In this document: piece after piece, positions 51,393-59,718 of the stretch | How positions within the stretch are numbered: the first letter of the stretch is position 1 | Layout: every line of letters starts with the position of its first letter | Assembly (NCBI RefSeq): GCF_002295065.1 | Contig: NZ_NSGG01000006.1 | Location: forward strand, 62,001-126,000 | Reading direction: 5' to 3' | DNA from: Mesorhizobium sp. WSM3859 | Lineage (GTDB): Bacteria; Pseudomonadota; Alphaproteobacteria; Rhizobiales; Rhizobiaceae | DNA: 64,000 bases | The notes under the pieces: model-generated | Databases searched by the model: none | The model's input: only the letters and a program-made list of their open reading frames with translations | Told to the model about the DNA's origin: nothing | Made by a program: the position numbers and the translations under genes

Positions 51393-52361
51393 CTAACCCT
51401 TGTTTTTCTTGCGAGCGGTGGCCTCGGCCCGCTCAGGCGCCTCTTTGATGCTGGCAGCGCCGCCCATGTCACCATTCCTGGTCCGTCCCGCTCCCGGCCC
51501 AGCACCTAGATCCGCGCCTGTGGTCGGGTCGGCGGAGGGGTCAGAGAGAGTCCGCTCGCCCATCTTAGCTACGACCCTCATATCCTTGGCCACCAGTTTG
51601 ACTGTTGCCGTCCCGTCGCCATCGTCCGCCGGCATGACTTCCTCAAGATCGTCCACGCGATCCCATTCGTCCCCTGAGTTCCACGGCCCGTTCATATCCC
51701 CTTCGCCTTGCGACGTGTTGACGTACATGCTCGCAAATTTCTCAATGCCCGGAAGCTTGCCTGTGGGGAAGTTGTGCTCAATCGCGTACAGCGCTTTCTC
51801 GAACGATTTCTGGTGCGCAATCTCGCGCGTCATGAGGAAGCCCAGCGCGTCCTTTACGCCGGGATCGTCGGTGATATTGATCAGTCGCTCATAGACGATC
51901 TTGGCGCGCGCCTCGGCGGCGATGTTGGACCTCAGGTCTACGGTGGGTTCGCCACGGGAATCGATGTAGGCGGCAGTCCACGGCACGCCGGCCGAGTCGC
52001 AGAGGGCAGGTGCGCCGCCGAACAGGATGGACTCCTTCGCCGTCGTGCCGCTGGCGCCGACCATCAGATAGAGCTCGGCTTCTTTCATCTGTCCCTCGGC
52101 CAGCTGGGCCTTCAGGCCTTTGTTGAGCATGGTGACGATCGAGCCAACGACCTCGAGGTGGCTGAGCTCTTCGGTCGCTATGTCGAGCAGCATGTCCTTG
52201 CGGCCGACATCATCTTCCCCCAGCCCTTGGGTGAAATAGCGCATAGCTGCGGCAAGCTCGCCGTCGGCGCCGCCGAACTGCTCCATGATCATGCACGCCA
52301 GCCGCGGATTGGGTTCGGAAACTCGAACAGTGTATTGCAGTCGCTTGTTGTGCATGAACAT
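51393..52361 (-). CDS. Manganese (non-haem) catalase
   Basis: 322 residues. The four-helix ferritin-like core carries the dimanganese ligands: Glu in EQFGGADGELAAAMRYF, ExxH in TEELSHLEVV, Glu in NIAAEARAKIVYERL and ExxH in TREIAHQKSFEKAL. The C-terminal 90 residues are a flexible Gly/Asp/Lys-rich tail. It degrades hydrogen peroxide in the cytoplasm. An EcfG-type promoter (GGAAC-N16-TGTT) ends 28 bases upstream, in line with general-stress control. Confidence 0.95.
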   Translation of the reverse strand: MFMHNKRLQYTVRVSEPNPRLACMIMEQFGGADGELAAAMRYFTQGLGEDDVGRKDMLLDIATEELSHLEVVGSIVTMLNKGLKAQLAEGQMKEAELYLMVGASGTTAKESILFGGAPALCDSAGVPWTAAYIDSRGEPTVDLRSNIAAEARAKIVYERLINITDDPGVKDALGFLMTREIAHQKSFEKALYAIEHNFPTGKLPGIEKFASMYVNTSQGEGDMNGPWNSGDEWDRVDDLEEVMPADDGDGTATVKLVAKDMRVVAKMGERTLSDPSADPTTGADLGAGPGAGRTRNGDMGGAASIKEAPERAEATARKKNKG

Positions 52362-52388
52362 GGGGGGCCTCCAGGGTTGGGCCCCCCT

Positions 52389-52413
52389 AACAGCGCACCA
52401 CCTGGATTGTTCC
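52389..52413 (-). promoter_or_regulatory. EcfG-type (general stress) promoter
   Basis: Minus strand: GGAAC at 52413-52409, 16 bases, TGTT at 52392-52389, 28 bases before the manganese catalase start. Confidence 0.7.
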
Positions 52414-52512
52414 TTTGCAGAGGATCGAATAGCCTAGGGCGGGGCTTTCTGAATCGGCCGTTCACGCTGACGTCGCGTTCTCGTCCTGACCAATGCAATA
52501 ATCGAGCGACGG

Positions 52513-53481
52513 TCAGAGCGCGCCGAGGCGTCGTCGTGTCAGTCGAGCCTGTAGCAAGACTACCGTGAGCAAGAACAGCCCTCGGATCACTGACTGCCAG
52601 TAGGCCGAAAGCGAAATCCATCCCATTCCATTCTCAAAGTTGAGAACATTGAAAAGGATGCCGAGCAGGAGCACGCCTGCGAGCGTGGTCACTACCGAGC
52701 CCGAGCCGCCGGTGAGCAGTGTGCCGCCGACCACGACGGCCGCGATGGCGAACAATTCCCAACCGACTCCCTCAATGGGCTGTCCCGCCCCGAACTGCGA
52801 GGCAAGGATGACCCCGGCGAGCCCCGCCAGTCCTCCGCTCGCGAGATAGACCAAAGACTTGACGCGATCGGTACGCAATCCCATCAGGCGCGAAGCATCC
52901 TCGCCGCCGCCGATTGCGAGCACAGCGCGACCGGTGCCGGTGTAATTCAAGACCAGGGAACCGGTGAGATATGCCAGGGCCGCGATGGCCGCAGGGATCG
53001 GAAACGTCCACAAGCTACCCTGGCCGATGGCGGTGAAGCCAGACTCGTAGGAGACCGATACGGTCTGGTTGCCAGCAAGCAGAAGGGCTGAGCCACTGGC
53101 GGCCTGCATCGTGGCGAGAGTGGCTATGAACGGCATCAAATTGGCGCGTGTGACAAGAATCCCATTGATGAGCCCGGCGACCAGCCCAGCGCCTATTCCC
53201 GCGGCAAGACCCGGCACGATCCCATAGGGACTCGCCAATGCCGAGGCTACGCTGCCCAAGGCAGCGACGGAGCCCACGGATAGATCGATCCCCCCTGTCA
53301 TGATGACGAAGCACATGCCAAGCGCCACCAGCGCGAACATGGAATTGTAGCGCAGGAGAGTCATCACATTGTAGAAGCTGAGAAACCGATCATAACGCAG
53401 GAACCCGAACACAACGAGCGCAGCCAGCGCGATCAATACGCCGTAGGTGCCAATGATGCGGACCAGGCGGGCGCGATTCAT
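52513..53481 (-). CDS. Sugar ABC transporter permease, YjfF-like
   Basis: 322 residues with eight to ten membrane segments. It belongs to the RbsC/BPD_transp_2 family: LVALGMCFVIMTGGIDLSVGSVAALGS, FIATLATMQAASGSALLL, AIGGGEDASRLMGLRTDRVKSLVYLASGGLAGLAG and AVVVGGTLLTGGSGSVVTTLAG. It is last in the operon, three bases after its partner permease. Two different permeases next to a YtfQ/YtfR pair is the arrangement of the E. coli galactofuranose importer YtfQRT-YjfF. Confidence 0.9.
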   Translation of the reverse strand: MNRARLVRIIGTYGVLIALAALVVFGFLRYDRFLSFYNVMTLLRYNSMFALVALGMCFVIMTGGIDLSVGSVAALGSVASALASPYGIVPGLAAGIGAGLVAGLINGILVTRANLMPFIATLATMQAASGSALLLAGNQTVSVSYESGFTAIGQGSLWTFPIPAAIAALAYLTGSLVLNYTGTGRAVLAIGGGEDASRLMGLRTDRVKSLVYLASGGLAGLAGVILASQFGAGQPIEGVGWELFAIAAVVVGGTLLTGGSGSVVTTLAGVLLLGILFNVLNFENGMGWISLSAYWQSVIRGLFLLTVVLLQARLTRRRLGAL

Positions 53482-53484
53482 GGG

Positions 53485-54489
53485 CTACCCGCGATGCTGT
53501 TGTTGCAGCCACACAGCGAGCGCGATGATCCCTGCCTTGACCACCAGAGCAGCTGCGTCAGGCACCCCGTTCGCCAGAAGGGTGTAGCGCACAAGTTGAA
53601 TGGTAAGCGCGCCTAGCAAGGTACCGACGATGGTAGCCTTGCCGCCACTGAGGAGGGTGCCACCCACGGCAACCGCCGCAATTGCATCGAGCTCCATACC
53701 GAGGCCCACCAAGTTGGCGTCGCTGGAAGAGTTGATTGCGATCACGATCAGCCCGGCCAGCCCCGCGCAAAGGCCGCTTATGCCATAGACGGCAAGCTTG
53801 ATCCTGGAGACGGCAATGCCGGCGAGTTCGGAAGCCCTTTCATTGCCGCCGACTGCCAATATGCATCGTCCGAACAGGGTTTTCTTCAACGCCCACGCAG
53901 CTGCCGCGACGATGACAGCCATGATGATGACTTGCGCCGGTATATCCAAGGGCCGGGCGAGGCCGATCCATTGAAATTCTGGCACGCGAAAGGTCTGCAG
54001 GTTCCCATTTGTCATCACCTGAGCAATGCCGCGGCCGGCGATGAACAGGACCAGTGTCGCAACAATGGGCTGGATGCGGAAGCGGGCGACCAACCAGCCA
54101 TTGAAGAGCCCCAACAGCCCGGCCACCAATACCGACATGATCATCGCGGCAGCCACGTTGAGGTAGATGCTTCCGATCGGAAGGATCTTGCCCAGGAAGA
54201 TCATCGGTGCCAACGCACCCGAAATAGCCATCAGAGAACCAACCGAGAGATCTATGCCGCCCGTGGCTATAACAAGCGTCATTCCGACGGCTACGATGAC
54301 GATGGTGCAGACCTGGGTGAGGTTGACGTTGAGTGTCTGCATTGTCGCGAAATTGCGGGTGAAAGCGAGGTTGAACGCAACCAGCAAAACCAGCGCGATT
54401 ACGGTCCCGTAGCGCGACAAAAAACCGAAGAGATCGAAGCTGCGCGCGACGGCATCCCGATCCGCGTATGATCTCGGCAGCTCGGTCAC
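53485..54489 (-). CDS. Sugar ABC transporter permease, YtfT-like
   Basis: 334 residues, RbsC-family: IVIVAVGMTLVIATGGIDLSVGSLMAISGALAP, IVATLVLFIAGRGIAQVMTNG, AVGGNERASELAGIAVSRIKLAVYGISGLCAGLAG and AVAVGGTLLSGGKATIVGTLLGALT. The start is GTG 54489, which overlaps the ATPase stop (GTGA), so the two are translationally coupled. Confidence 0.9.
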   Translation of the reverse strand: MTELPRSYADRDAVARSFDLFGFLSRYGTVIALVLLVAFNLAFTRNFATMQTLNVNLTQVCTIVIVAVGMTLVIATGGIDLSVGSLMAISGALAPMIFLGKILPIGSIYLNVAAAMIMSVLVAGLLGLFNGWLVARFRIQPIVATLVLFIAGRGIAQVMTNGNLQTFRVPEFQWIGLARPLDIPAQVIIMAVIVAAAAWALKKTLFGRCILAVGGNERASELAGIAVSRIKLAVYGISGLCAGLAGLIVIAINSSSDANLVGLGMELDAIAAVAVGGTLLSGGKATIVGTLLGALTIQLVRYTLLANGVPDAAALVVKAGIIALAVWLQQQHRG

Positions 54490-56039
54490 GTCGCGGCCTC
54501 CGACGAAGCGCTCGTTCCATGCGCCATCGCGGTCAGCACCTTTTCTTCATTGGCGTCTTCTGCTTCCAACTCAGTCACGCTGACGCCATCGCGCAGAACG
54601 AATATCCGATCCGCGCCTTCGATGATTTCCTCCAGCTCCGACGAAATCATGAGCACCCCGAGGCCTTGGTCTGCAAGTCCCCGGATCAGACGCTGGATCT
54701 CGCCCTTGGCACCCACATCGATTCCCCTTGTAGGCTCGTCGAGTATGAGCAGCTTCGGGTTCATCGCCAGCCAACGGGCAAGCAGCACCTTCTGCTGGTT
54801 CCCGCCCGAAAGCTCTCGCACCTTCTGATTGGGCCCGGAACATTTTATGCCGAGCTCGCGGATGAACCGCTGGACGACTTCGCGCTGGCGCTGCTCGTCC
54901 AATACGCCGTTGCGGCTGATCTTCGGAAGCAACGCAAGGGTGAGGTTTTCCGCCACGGTCATCTCCGGCACGATGCCTTCGCCCTTCCGGTCCTCGGTGC
55001 AAAAGCCCATGCCGGCGACGATCGCGTCGGCGGGACGCTGAGGATTGTAGTTAGAGCCTTCCATCGTCATCTCGCCGGCGTTCGCGCGATCGGCTCCGAA
55101 CACGAGCCTTGCGGTTTCTGTACGACCTGCGCCAAGCAGGCCGGCAAAGCCCGCGATCTCGCCGCGCCGGAGATCGAAGCTTACACCGCGGACGGCCTGC
55201 CCGGCTCCAAGCCCGCGGGCCGAAAACATCACATCCCCGATCCTGGAGCGGTCGCGCTCGCCGAAGGCTGTGGCGTGCCCCTCGACAGCCGCGACATCGC
55301 GGCCAAGCATAGCTGCGACAAGTTCCAGCTTGCCGATCTCTTCCATCGCGGCGTTGCGCACAGTGCGGCCGTCGCGCATGATCGTGACCTGGTCGCAGAC
55401 TTCATACAGCTCATCGAGCTTGTGGCTTACAAAAATAACCGATACCCCTTCAGCCTTCAGCTGACGGATGACGCCGAACAGCACTCCCACTTCGCGTTCA
55501 TCAAGGGACGACGTCGGCTCGTCCATAATGACAAGGCGGGCGGAGAATCCTATGGCCCGGGCGATCGCCACCATCTGCTGTGTTGCGGTGTTGAATTCAC
55601 CCAGCGGACGGCCAACATCCATGCCAATGGAGAAGCGGCTTAGCAGGCGCTCGGCTTCCGCGTGCATGGCATTCCAGTCGAGCAGGCCGTAGCGGCGCTT
55701 TTCCCGCCCCAGGCAAATGTTCTCCGTCACCGAACGCAGCGGGACCAGATTGATCTCCTGGTAGATCGTGCTGATGCCGTTGACTTGTGCCTGGTGGGGC
55801 GAGTGGACCTCAAAAGGCTTGCCTTCGAACAGCACTTGCCCGGCATCCTTGCGGTGGTACCCGGTCAAGACCTTGATCAGCGTCGATTTGCCCGCGCCGT
55901 TCTGGCCGATCAGGGCATGGACCTCGCCTGAGCGCACGGAAAGCGACGCGTCCACCAGCGCGGGTATGCCGGCGAAGCGCTTTTGGATGTCGCGTATGTC
56001 GAGAAGCAGCGGGGAGGGCCCATCCGGCGGCCGCGTCAT
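54486..56039 (-). CDS. Sugar ABC transporter ATP-binding protein, two ATPase domains (YtfR-like)
   Basis: 517 residues from ATG 56039. The first ATPase half has GQNGAGKSTLIKVLTGYH (Walker A), FNTATQQMVAIARA (signature region, with the degenerate NTATQQ usual in this family) and LVIMDEPTSSLDE (Walker B). The second half has FAGLLGAGRTETARLVFG (degenerate Walker A), LSGGNQQKVLLARWL and LLILDEPTRGIDVGAKGEI. This RbsA/MglA/YtfR double domain energises one sugar importer. The frame upstream to 56312 is antisense to the binding-protein gene and not real. Confidence 0.93.
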   Translation of the reverse strand: MTRPPDGPSPLLLDIRDIQKRFAGIPALVDASLSVRSGEVHALIGQNGAGKSTLIKVLTGYHRKDAGQVLFEGKPFEVHSPHQAQVNGISTIYQEINLVPLRSVTENICLGREKRRYGLLDWNAMHAEAERLLSRFSIGMDVGRPLGEFNTATQQMVAIARAIGFSARLVIMDEPTSSLDEREVGVLFGVIRQLKAEGVSVIFVSHKLDELYEVCDQVTIMRDGRTVRNAAMEEIGKLELVAAMLGRDVAAVEGHATAFGERDRSRIGDVMFSARGLGAGQAVRGVSFDLRRGEIAGFAGLLGAGRTETARLVFGADRANAGEMTMEGSNYNPQRPADAIVAGMGFCTEDRKGEGIVPEMTVAENLTLALLPKISRNGVLDEQRQREVVQRFIRELGIKCSGPNQKVRELSGGNQQKVLLARWLAMNPKLLILDEPTRGIDVGAKGEIQRLIRGLADQGLGVLMISSELEEIIEGADRIFVLRDGVSVTELEAEDANEEKVLTAMAHGTSASSEAAT

Positions 56040-56057
56040 TTGGCAAAGCTCCGAAAA

Positions 56058-56081
56058 GCCTCCCCGCCGAGGCGGGGAGGC
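56058..56081 (-). promoter_or_regulatory. Strong hairpin between binding-protein and ATPase genes
   Basis: GCCTCCCCGCC-GA-GGCGGGGAGGC: perfect 11-bp arms. On the transcribed strand it is followed by TTTTCGG. It sits in the 61-base gap after the binding-protein gene. It may cut down read-through or protect the upstream mRNA, giving more binding protein than membrane components. Confidence 0.6.
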
Positions 56082-56100
56082 AGGTTTTAACCAGACGACC

Positions 56101-57081
56101 TCAGAACGCCGTACCAATCTTATTCTTTGCGTTGGTGCCGTCGTAGAAGTCGTCGTCGTTCTTGATGAAAGGCGGAATTTGCTTGCCGGCGGCATAGTCG
56201 GCCATCGTGGCGAAAGCCTTCGGTCCGAAAAGCGGGCTGCAGCCGCAGATGGCGCCGATCTTGCCGTCGACGATTGCTTGCACGCCGTCCTTTTCGCCAT
56301 CGATCGAGACAATCAGCACGTCTTTTCCCGCTGTCTTGCCGGCCGCCTCGAGGGCTGCGATCGCGCCGAGCGCCATCTCGTCATTATGGGCATAGATGAT
56401 GTCGGCTTCAGGATGCGCCTGTAGTAATGTCTCGGCCACCTGGCGGCCCTTGTCGCGAGCGAAGTCGCCAGACTGTGAGGCGACAATCTTGAACTCCGAG
56501 TGCTTGGCGATGATGTCGTCGAAACCCTTCTTACGGTCGTTGGCTGGCGAGGAACCGGTGGTGCCTTCCAGCTCGATGATCTTCGATTTTCCATTGGCGT
56601 TCTTCACCACCCATTCGGCAATGCGGTTACCCTCATTGATGAAGTCGGAACCGATGAAGGTGACGTAATCCTGTCCAGGCTTGGCCATGGTGTGGTCAAC
56701 ATCGCGGTCGATCAGGAAGACCGGGATGCCGGCATCACGCGCGGCCAGGATGACTGGCACCAGCGGCTTGTCCTCGCGCGGAGGCAGGAAAATGGCATCG
56801 ACCCCCTGCGCGATCATGGAGTTTACGTCGGAAGCCTGCTTTGCCGAGGACCCGGCGGCATCAGTATAGACGAGCTGATGGCCGAGCTTTGCAGCCTCGT
56901 CCTGCATGCTCTTGGTTTCAGCCAGCCGCCATGGGTTGTTGCTCTCGGTCTGGGCGAAGCCGACCTTGTATTTGTCTTTCTTGGCTAGCGGCGGGAGCGC
57001 GGCGAAGGCGCGCGAAGCGACTGTAAGAGCGGCCACGCCGACGGCGGAGCCTACCAACAATTTCCGACGGGTGATGATCAT
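56101..57081 (-). CDS. Sugar ABC transporter periplasmic binding protein, YtfQ-like
   Basis: 326 residues from ATG 57081 (GGAGG 8 bases upstream). The signal peptide begins ITRRKLLVGSAVGV with a twin Arg, so Tat export is possible. The family I sugar-binding fold reads YKVGFAQTESNNPWRLAET, MIAQGVDAIFLPP, GIPVFLIDRDVD, IIELEGTTGSSPANDRKKGF, VASQSGDFARDKGRQVAE, IIYAHNDEMALGAIAALEAAG and VSIDGEKDGVQAIVDGKIGA. Compared from memory, ELxGTxGxSxAxDRKKGF, SQSGDFxRxKG and YAHNDxMxxGAI match E. coli YtfQ, which binds galactofuranose. Confidence 0.9.
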   Translation of the reverse strand: MIITRRKLLVGSAVGVAALTVASRAFAALPPLAKKDKYKVGFAQTESNNPWRLAETKSMQDEAAKLGHQLVYTDAAGSSAKQASDVNSMIAQGVDAIFLPPREDKPLVPVILAARDAGIPVFLIDRDVDHTMAKPGQDYVTFIGSDFINEGNRIAEWVVKNANGKSKIIELEGTTGSSPANDRKKGFDDIIAKHSEFKIVASQSGDFARDKGRQVAETLLQAHPEADIIYAHNDEMALGAIAALEAAGKTAGKDVLIVSIDGEKDGVQAIVDGKIGAICGCSPLFGPKAFATMADYAAGKQIPPFIKNDDDFYDGTNAKNKIGTAF

Positions 57082-57140
57082 GCTTTTCCTCCTTTGTTGT
57101 CGCGTTTTGACGACGTTGAATTTTGCTAGCCTATGCCAGG

Positions 57141-58802
57141 TTAGGTCATCTCGCTTGCACGCACCCCGTGCGATTGAGTCACTGCGCCCCCTTCCAAAAT
57201 GAAGGCGGCGCAGCGATCGCCCAGCATCATGGCGGGGGCAGCGGTGTTCCCGGCGTTGATGTTCGGGCAGGCTGACATGTCGGCAACGCGCAGGTTCTCT
57301 ATCCCGCGCACCCGCATGGCCGCGTCCAGGACGCCCATCCGATCGCTGTCCGGACCCATGCGGCACGTGCCGGCCGGATGGTAATTCGTCTTGACGAAGC
57401 GCTTGCAGTGCCTTTCCAGGGCCTCGTCGCTGAGGTCGTCTTCCCTGGGAACGGCCACAGCCTTGATGCGGTCCGCCAGAGGCTTGGCGTGGAATGCCTT
57501 CAGGAAATAGCGCTGGCCGGCAATCATCTCCTTCATGTCATCTTGATGTTTGAGCAGATGCGGAGACACGACCGGCATGTCGTTCGGATCTGCCGAACGC
57601 AGCTTCACGAAGCCACGGGACTTCGGTTTGACAACCACCGTCGTCACGGTAAGCCCGTAGGTATCCTGCACCAACGTGAGGATATCGCGGTCCAGGTAGA
57701 CATGTGGGACGCAAAACGCCTGGATCGTCGGGTCGCCGCCCGGATCGGCCGGATTGACAAAAGCTCCAGCCTCGACTCCCGCTGACAGGATCGTGCCGGC
57801 GCCGAAGAGCTTGAAATGCAAGCCGTTCTTGATCATCCGCCAACCCTGGCCCTGCTTAAAGTAGCCGTAGGGCCCGTTCATCGTGGCGATGATGGGCACT
57901 TCTGGATGGTCGATCAGATTCTGGCCTACGCCCGGAAGGTCGGCGATGCAGGCGATGTCATGTCTGGCAAGTTCGTCGGCCGGGCCAATACCTGACAGCA
58001 TCAGGAGTTTCGGGGTGACAAGTGCGCCTGACGAGACGATCACATCGCCCTGGGCATAGGCCTGGTGTTCGGTTCCTGATTGATCGGTATAGCTTACACC
58101 CTTTGCGCGATCGTTCTGGATCAGCAGGCGCCTCGCGGCGGAATTCAACCTGAGCGTCAGCCTGGGATCGTTCGCTAACGGCTCGATGAAGGCATAAGCC
58201 GCGCTGCTGCGCTTCCCGCGCCGGTTCATGAACTGATAGAAGCCCACTCCGCGTTGCGCCGGTCCGTTGAAGTCGTGATTGTAGGGTAGTCCGAGCCGTT
58301 GCATCGCCTGCACGAACCAGCGCGAAACGTCGTCAATGTGACCGGCGTCGGAGACGAGCAGTGGTCCTTCGCTGCCATGCAAGTCGCCGCTAAGGCGATT
58401 GTTGCCTTCCATGCCCATGAAGTGGGGCAGCACAGCCTGCCAATTCCAGCGGATGCCGGCATTGTTGCCGCGCAGCAGCTCATCCCATTCGTCGTAGTCC
58501 GAGGCGCGGCCGCGCATATAGACTTGGGCGTTAACCGAGGTGCCGCCGCCCAGCACGTTGCCCTGGGAGATTTCATGTTGACGGCCATCCAGATGCTGTT
58601 GCGGCTCGGTGCGGTAATAGCGCATGAACTTCGAACCGTTGATCATCTTGAAAATGCCTGGCGGCATATCGAGCAGCGGGTGGTGATGCGAATGCCCAGC
58701 TTCGAGAAGCAGCACCCGCCGTCCTGCTCTCACCAGGCGTGCCGCGACCACGCAACCCGCTGCTCCGCCGCCCACCACGATATGATCGTAGGTCTGCGTC
58801 AT
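57141..58802 (-). CDS. GMC-family FAD oxidoreductase
   Basis: 553 residues. HIVVGGGAAGCVVAARLVRAGRRVLLLEAG is the FAD-binding motif; QGNVLGGGTSVNAQVYMRGRASDYDEW and the GMC signature SSGALVTPKLLMLSGIGP follow; the C-terminus has NYHPAGTCRMGPDSDRMGVLDAAMRVRGIENLRVADMS and NAGNTAAPAMMLGDRCA, with the catalytic His in NYHPAGT and the Asn of the active-site pair. The family oxidises alcohols, including choline and sugars. In this operon a sugar or sugar derivative brought in by the importer is the likely substrate. Confidence 0.93.
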   Translation of the reverse strand: MTQTYDHIVVGGGAAGCVVAARLVRAGRRVLLLEAGHSHHHPLLDMPPGIFKMINGSKFMRYYRTEPQQHLDGRQHEISQGNVLGGGTSVNAQVYMRGRASDYDEWDELLRGNNAGIRWNWQAVLPHFMGMEGNNRLSGDLHGSEGPLLVSDAGHIDDVSRWFVQAMQRLGLPYNHDFNGPAQRGVGFYQFMNRRGKRSSAAYAFIEPLANDPRLTLRLNSAARRLLIQNDRAKGVSYTDQSGTEHQAYAQGDVIVSSGALVTPKLLMLSGIGPADELARHDIACIADLPGVGQNLIDHPEVPIIATMNGPYGYFKQGQGWRMIKNGLHFKLFGAGTILSAGVEAGAFVNPADPGGDPTIQAFCVPHVYLDRDILTLVQDTYGLTVTTVVVKPKSRGFVKLRSADPNDMPVVSPHLLKHQDDMKEMIAGQRYFLKAFHAKPLADRIKAVAVPREDDLSDEALERHCKRFVKTNYHPAGTCRMGPDSDRMGVLDAAMRVRGIENLRVADMSACPNINAGNTAAPAMMLGDRCAAFILEGGAVTQSHGVRASEMT

Positions 58803-58814
58803 TCTCGCCGGCCC

Positions 58815-59549
58815 TTAGGGCATTTCAAATGTGCCACGGACATACTCCCAGGCCGCGGAAAGATGATTGAGCAGCGCCCGCTCGGCGCTATCCGGATCTC
58901 GCTCGAAGATGGCCATGCAGATTTCGCGGTGGCTCAGGAAATTGATCCGGTTGCGCTCTGGTGATCGGGGCATGCGCAGCCAATGCGGTGACAGCCAAGC
59001 AGTGAAGGCCTTGTGCACGGCAGGCATGACTGGGTTGCGCGTGATCTGGTAGAGCACGGCGTGGAACCCTACGTCGGTGGCATAGAATTCTTCCGAATCC
59101 GGTATTGCCGCCTCGTTCATATCGAGCGCTGATCTGAGCGTGGTCACGTCGTCCTTGCGCGCATGGATGGCGGCGTTGCGCGCAAGAGCGGCTTCAAGAA
59201 AGACCCGGGTGTCGTAGAGGTTCTTAACTCCCGCCTGAACGCTTAGCAGGTGCCCGACAACACCTTCCAACGCACCGAGCGCCGCGTCCAGCCCGGGCCG
59301 GCGTACCACTGGACGAAAGCGTGGACGCGCTTCGATAAGCCCACGACTTGCCAGGCGAGCGACTGCTTCACGCACCACGCCGCGGCCAACGCCGTACTCG
59401 GCCATCAATTCGCGCTCGGCCGGCAGGAAGCTGCCGTCGCCGAGCTTGCCGGAGGCGATATCCGCTTCAATTCCAGCCACCATGGCGTCTGCGGCGCGAA
59501 CAGCGCCGCTCGTGGCCCGCCTTTCAACCTGCTGTGGTGTACCTAACAA
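58815..59549 (-). CDS. GntR-family (FadR/FCD) transcriptional regulator
   Basis: 244 residues. The winged helix lies at about residues 20-85 (DGSFLPAERELMAEYGVGRGVVREAVARLASRGLIEARPRF). The C-terminal FCD ligand domain shows DTRVFLEAALARNAAIHA, DVGFHAVLYQIT (His) and HREICMAIFERDPDSAERALLNHL (His), the metal-binding positions of the family. TTG 59549 is the start, with GGAGG six bases upstream; an ATG nearby is out of frame. It is 12 bases from the GMC gene and divergent from the enolase gene, and so probably controls both. Confidence 0.92.
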   Translation of the reverse strand: MLGTPQQVERRATSGAVRAADAMVAGIEADIASGKLGDGSFLPAERELMAEYGVGRGVVREAVARLASRGLIEARPRFRPVVRRPGLDAALGALEGVVGHLLSVQAGVKNLYDTRVFLEAALARNAAIHARKDDVTTLRSALDMNEAAIPDSEEFYATDVGFHAVLYQITRNPVMPAVHKAFTAWLSPHWLRMPRSPERNRINFLSHREICMAIFERDPDSAERALLNHLSAAWEYVRGTFEMP

Positions 59550-59565
59550 GCCATCCTCCGCGTCG

Positions 59566-59625
59566 TCAGATCATTAATGCTCAGATCGGACCAAAGCACA
59601 AGCTCCTGTGCATTGTCATCAGATC
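59566..59625. promoter_or_regulatory. Three TCAGATC repeats in the GntR/enolase divergent region
   Basis: TCAGATC occurs at 59566-59572, 59581-59587 and 59619-59625, all in the same orientation. Two lie within 40 bases of the GntR start. They are candidate operator half-sites. Confidence 0.4.
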
Positions 59626-59718
59626 AAAATGGCTAAAACCGTGCATCTTGTTGCACTGTGCGGACGTTAGTGCAATTATGGTAGGACGAAAATAGGATGC
59701 GGCGACGAGAGCCTCCCA

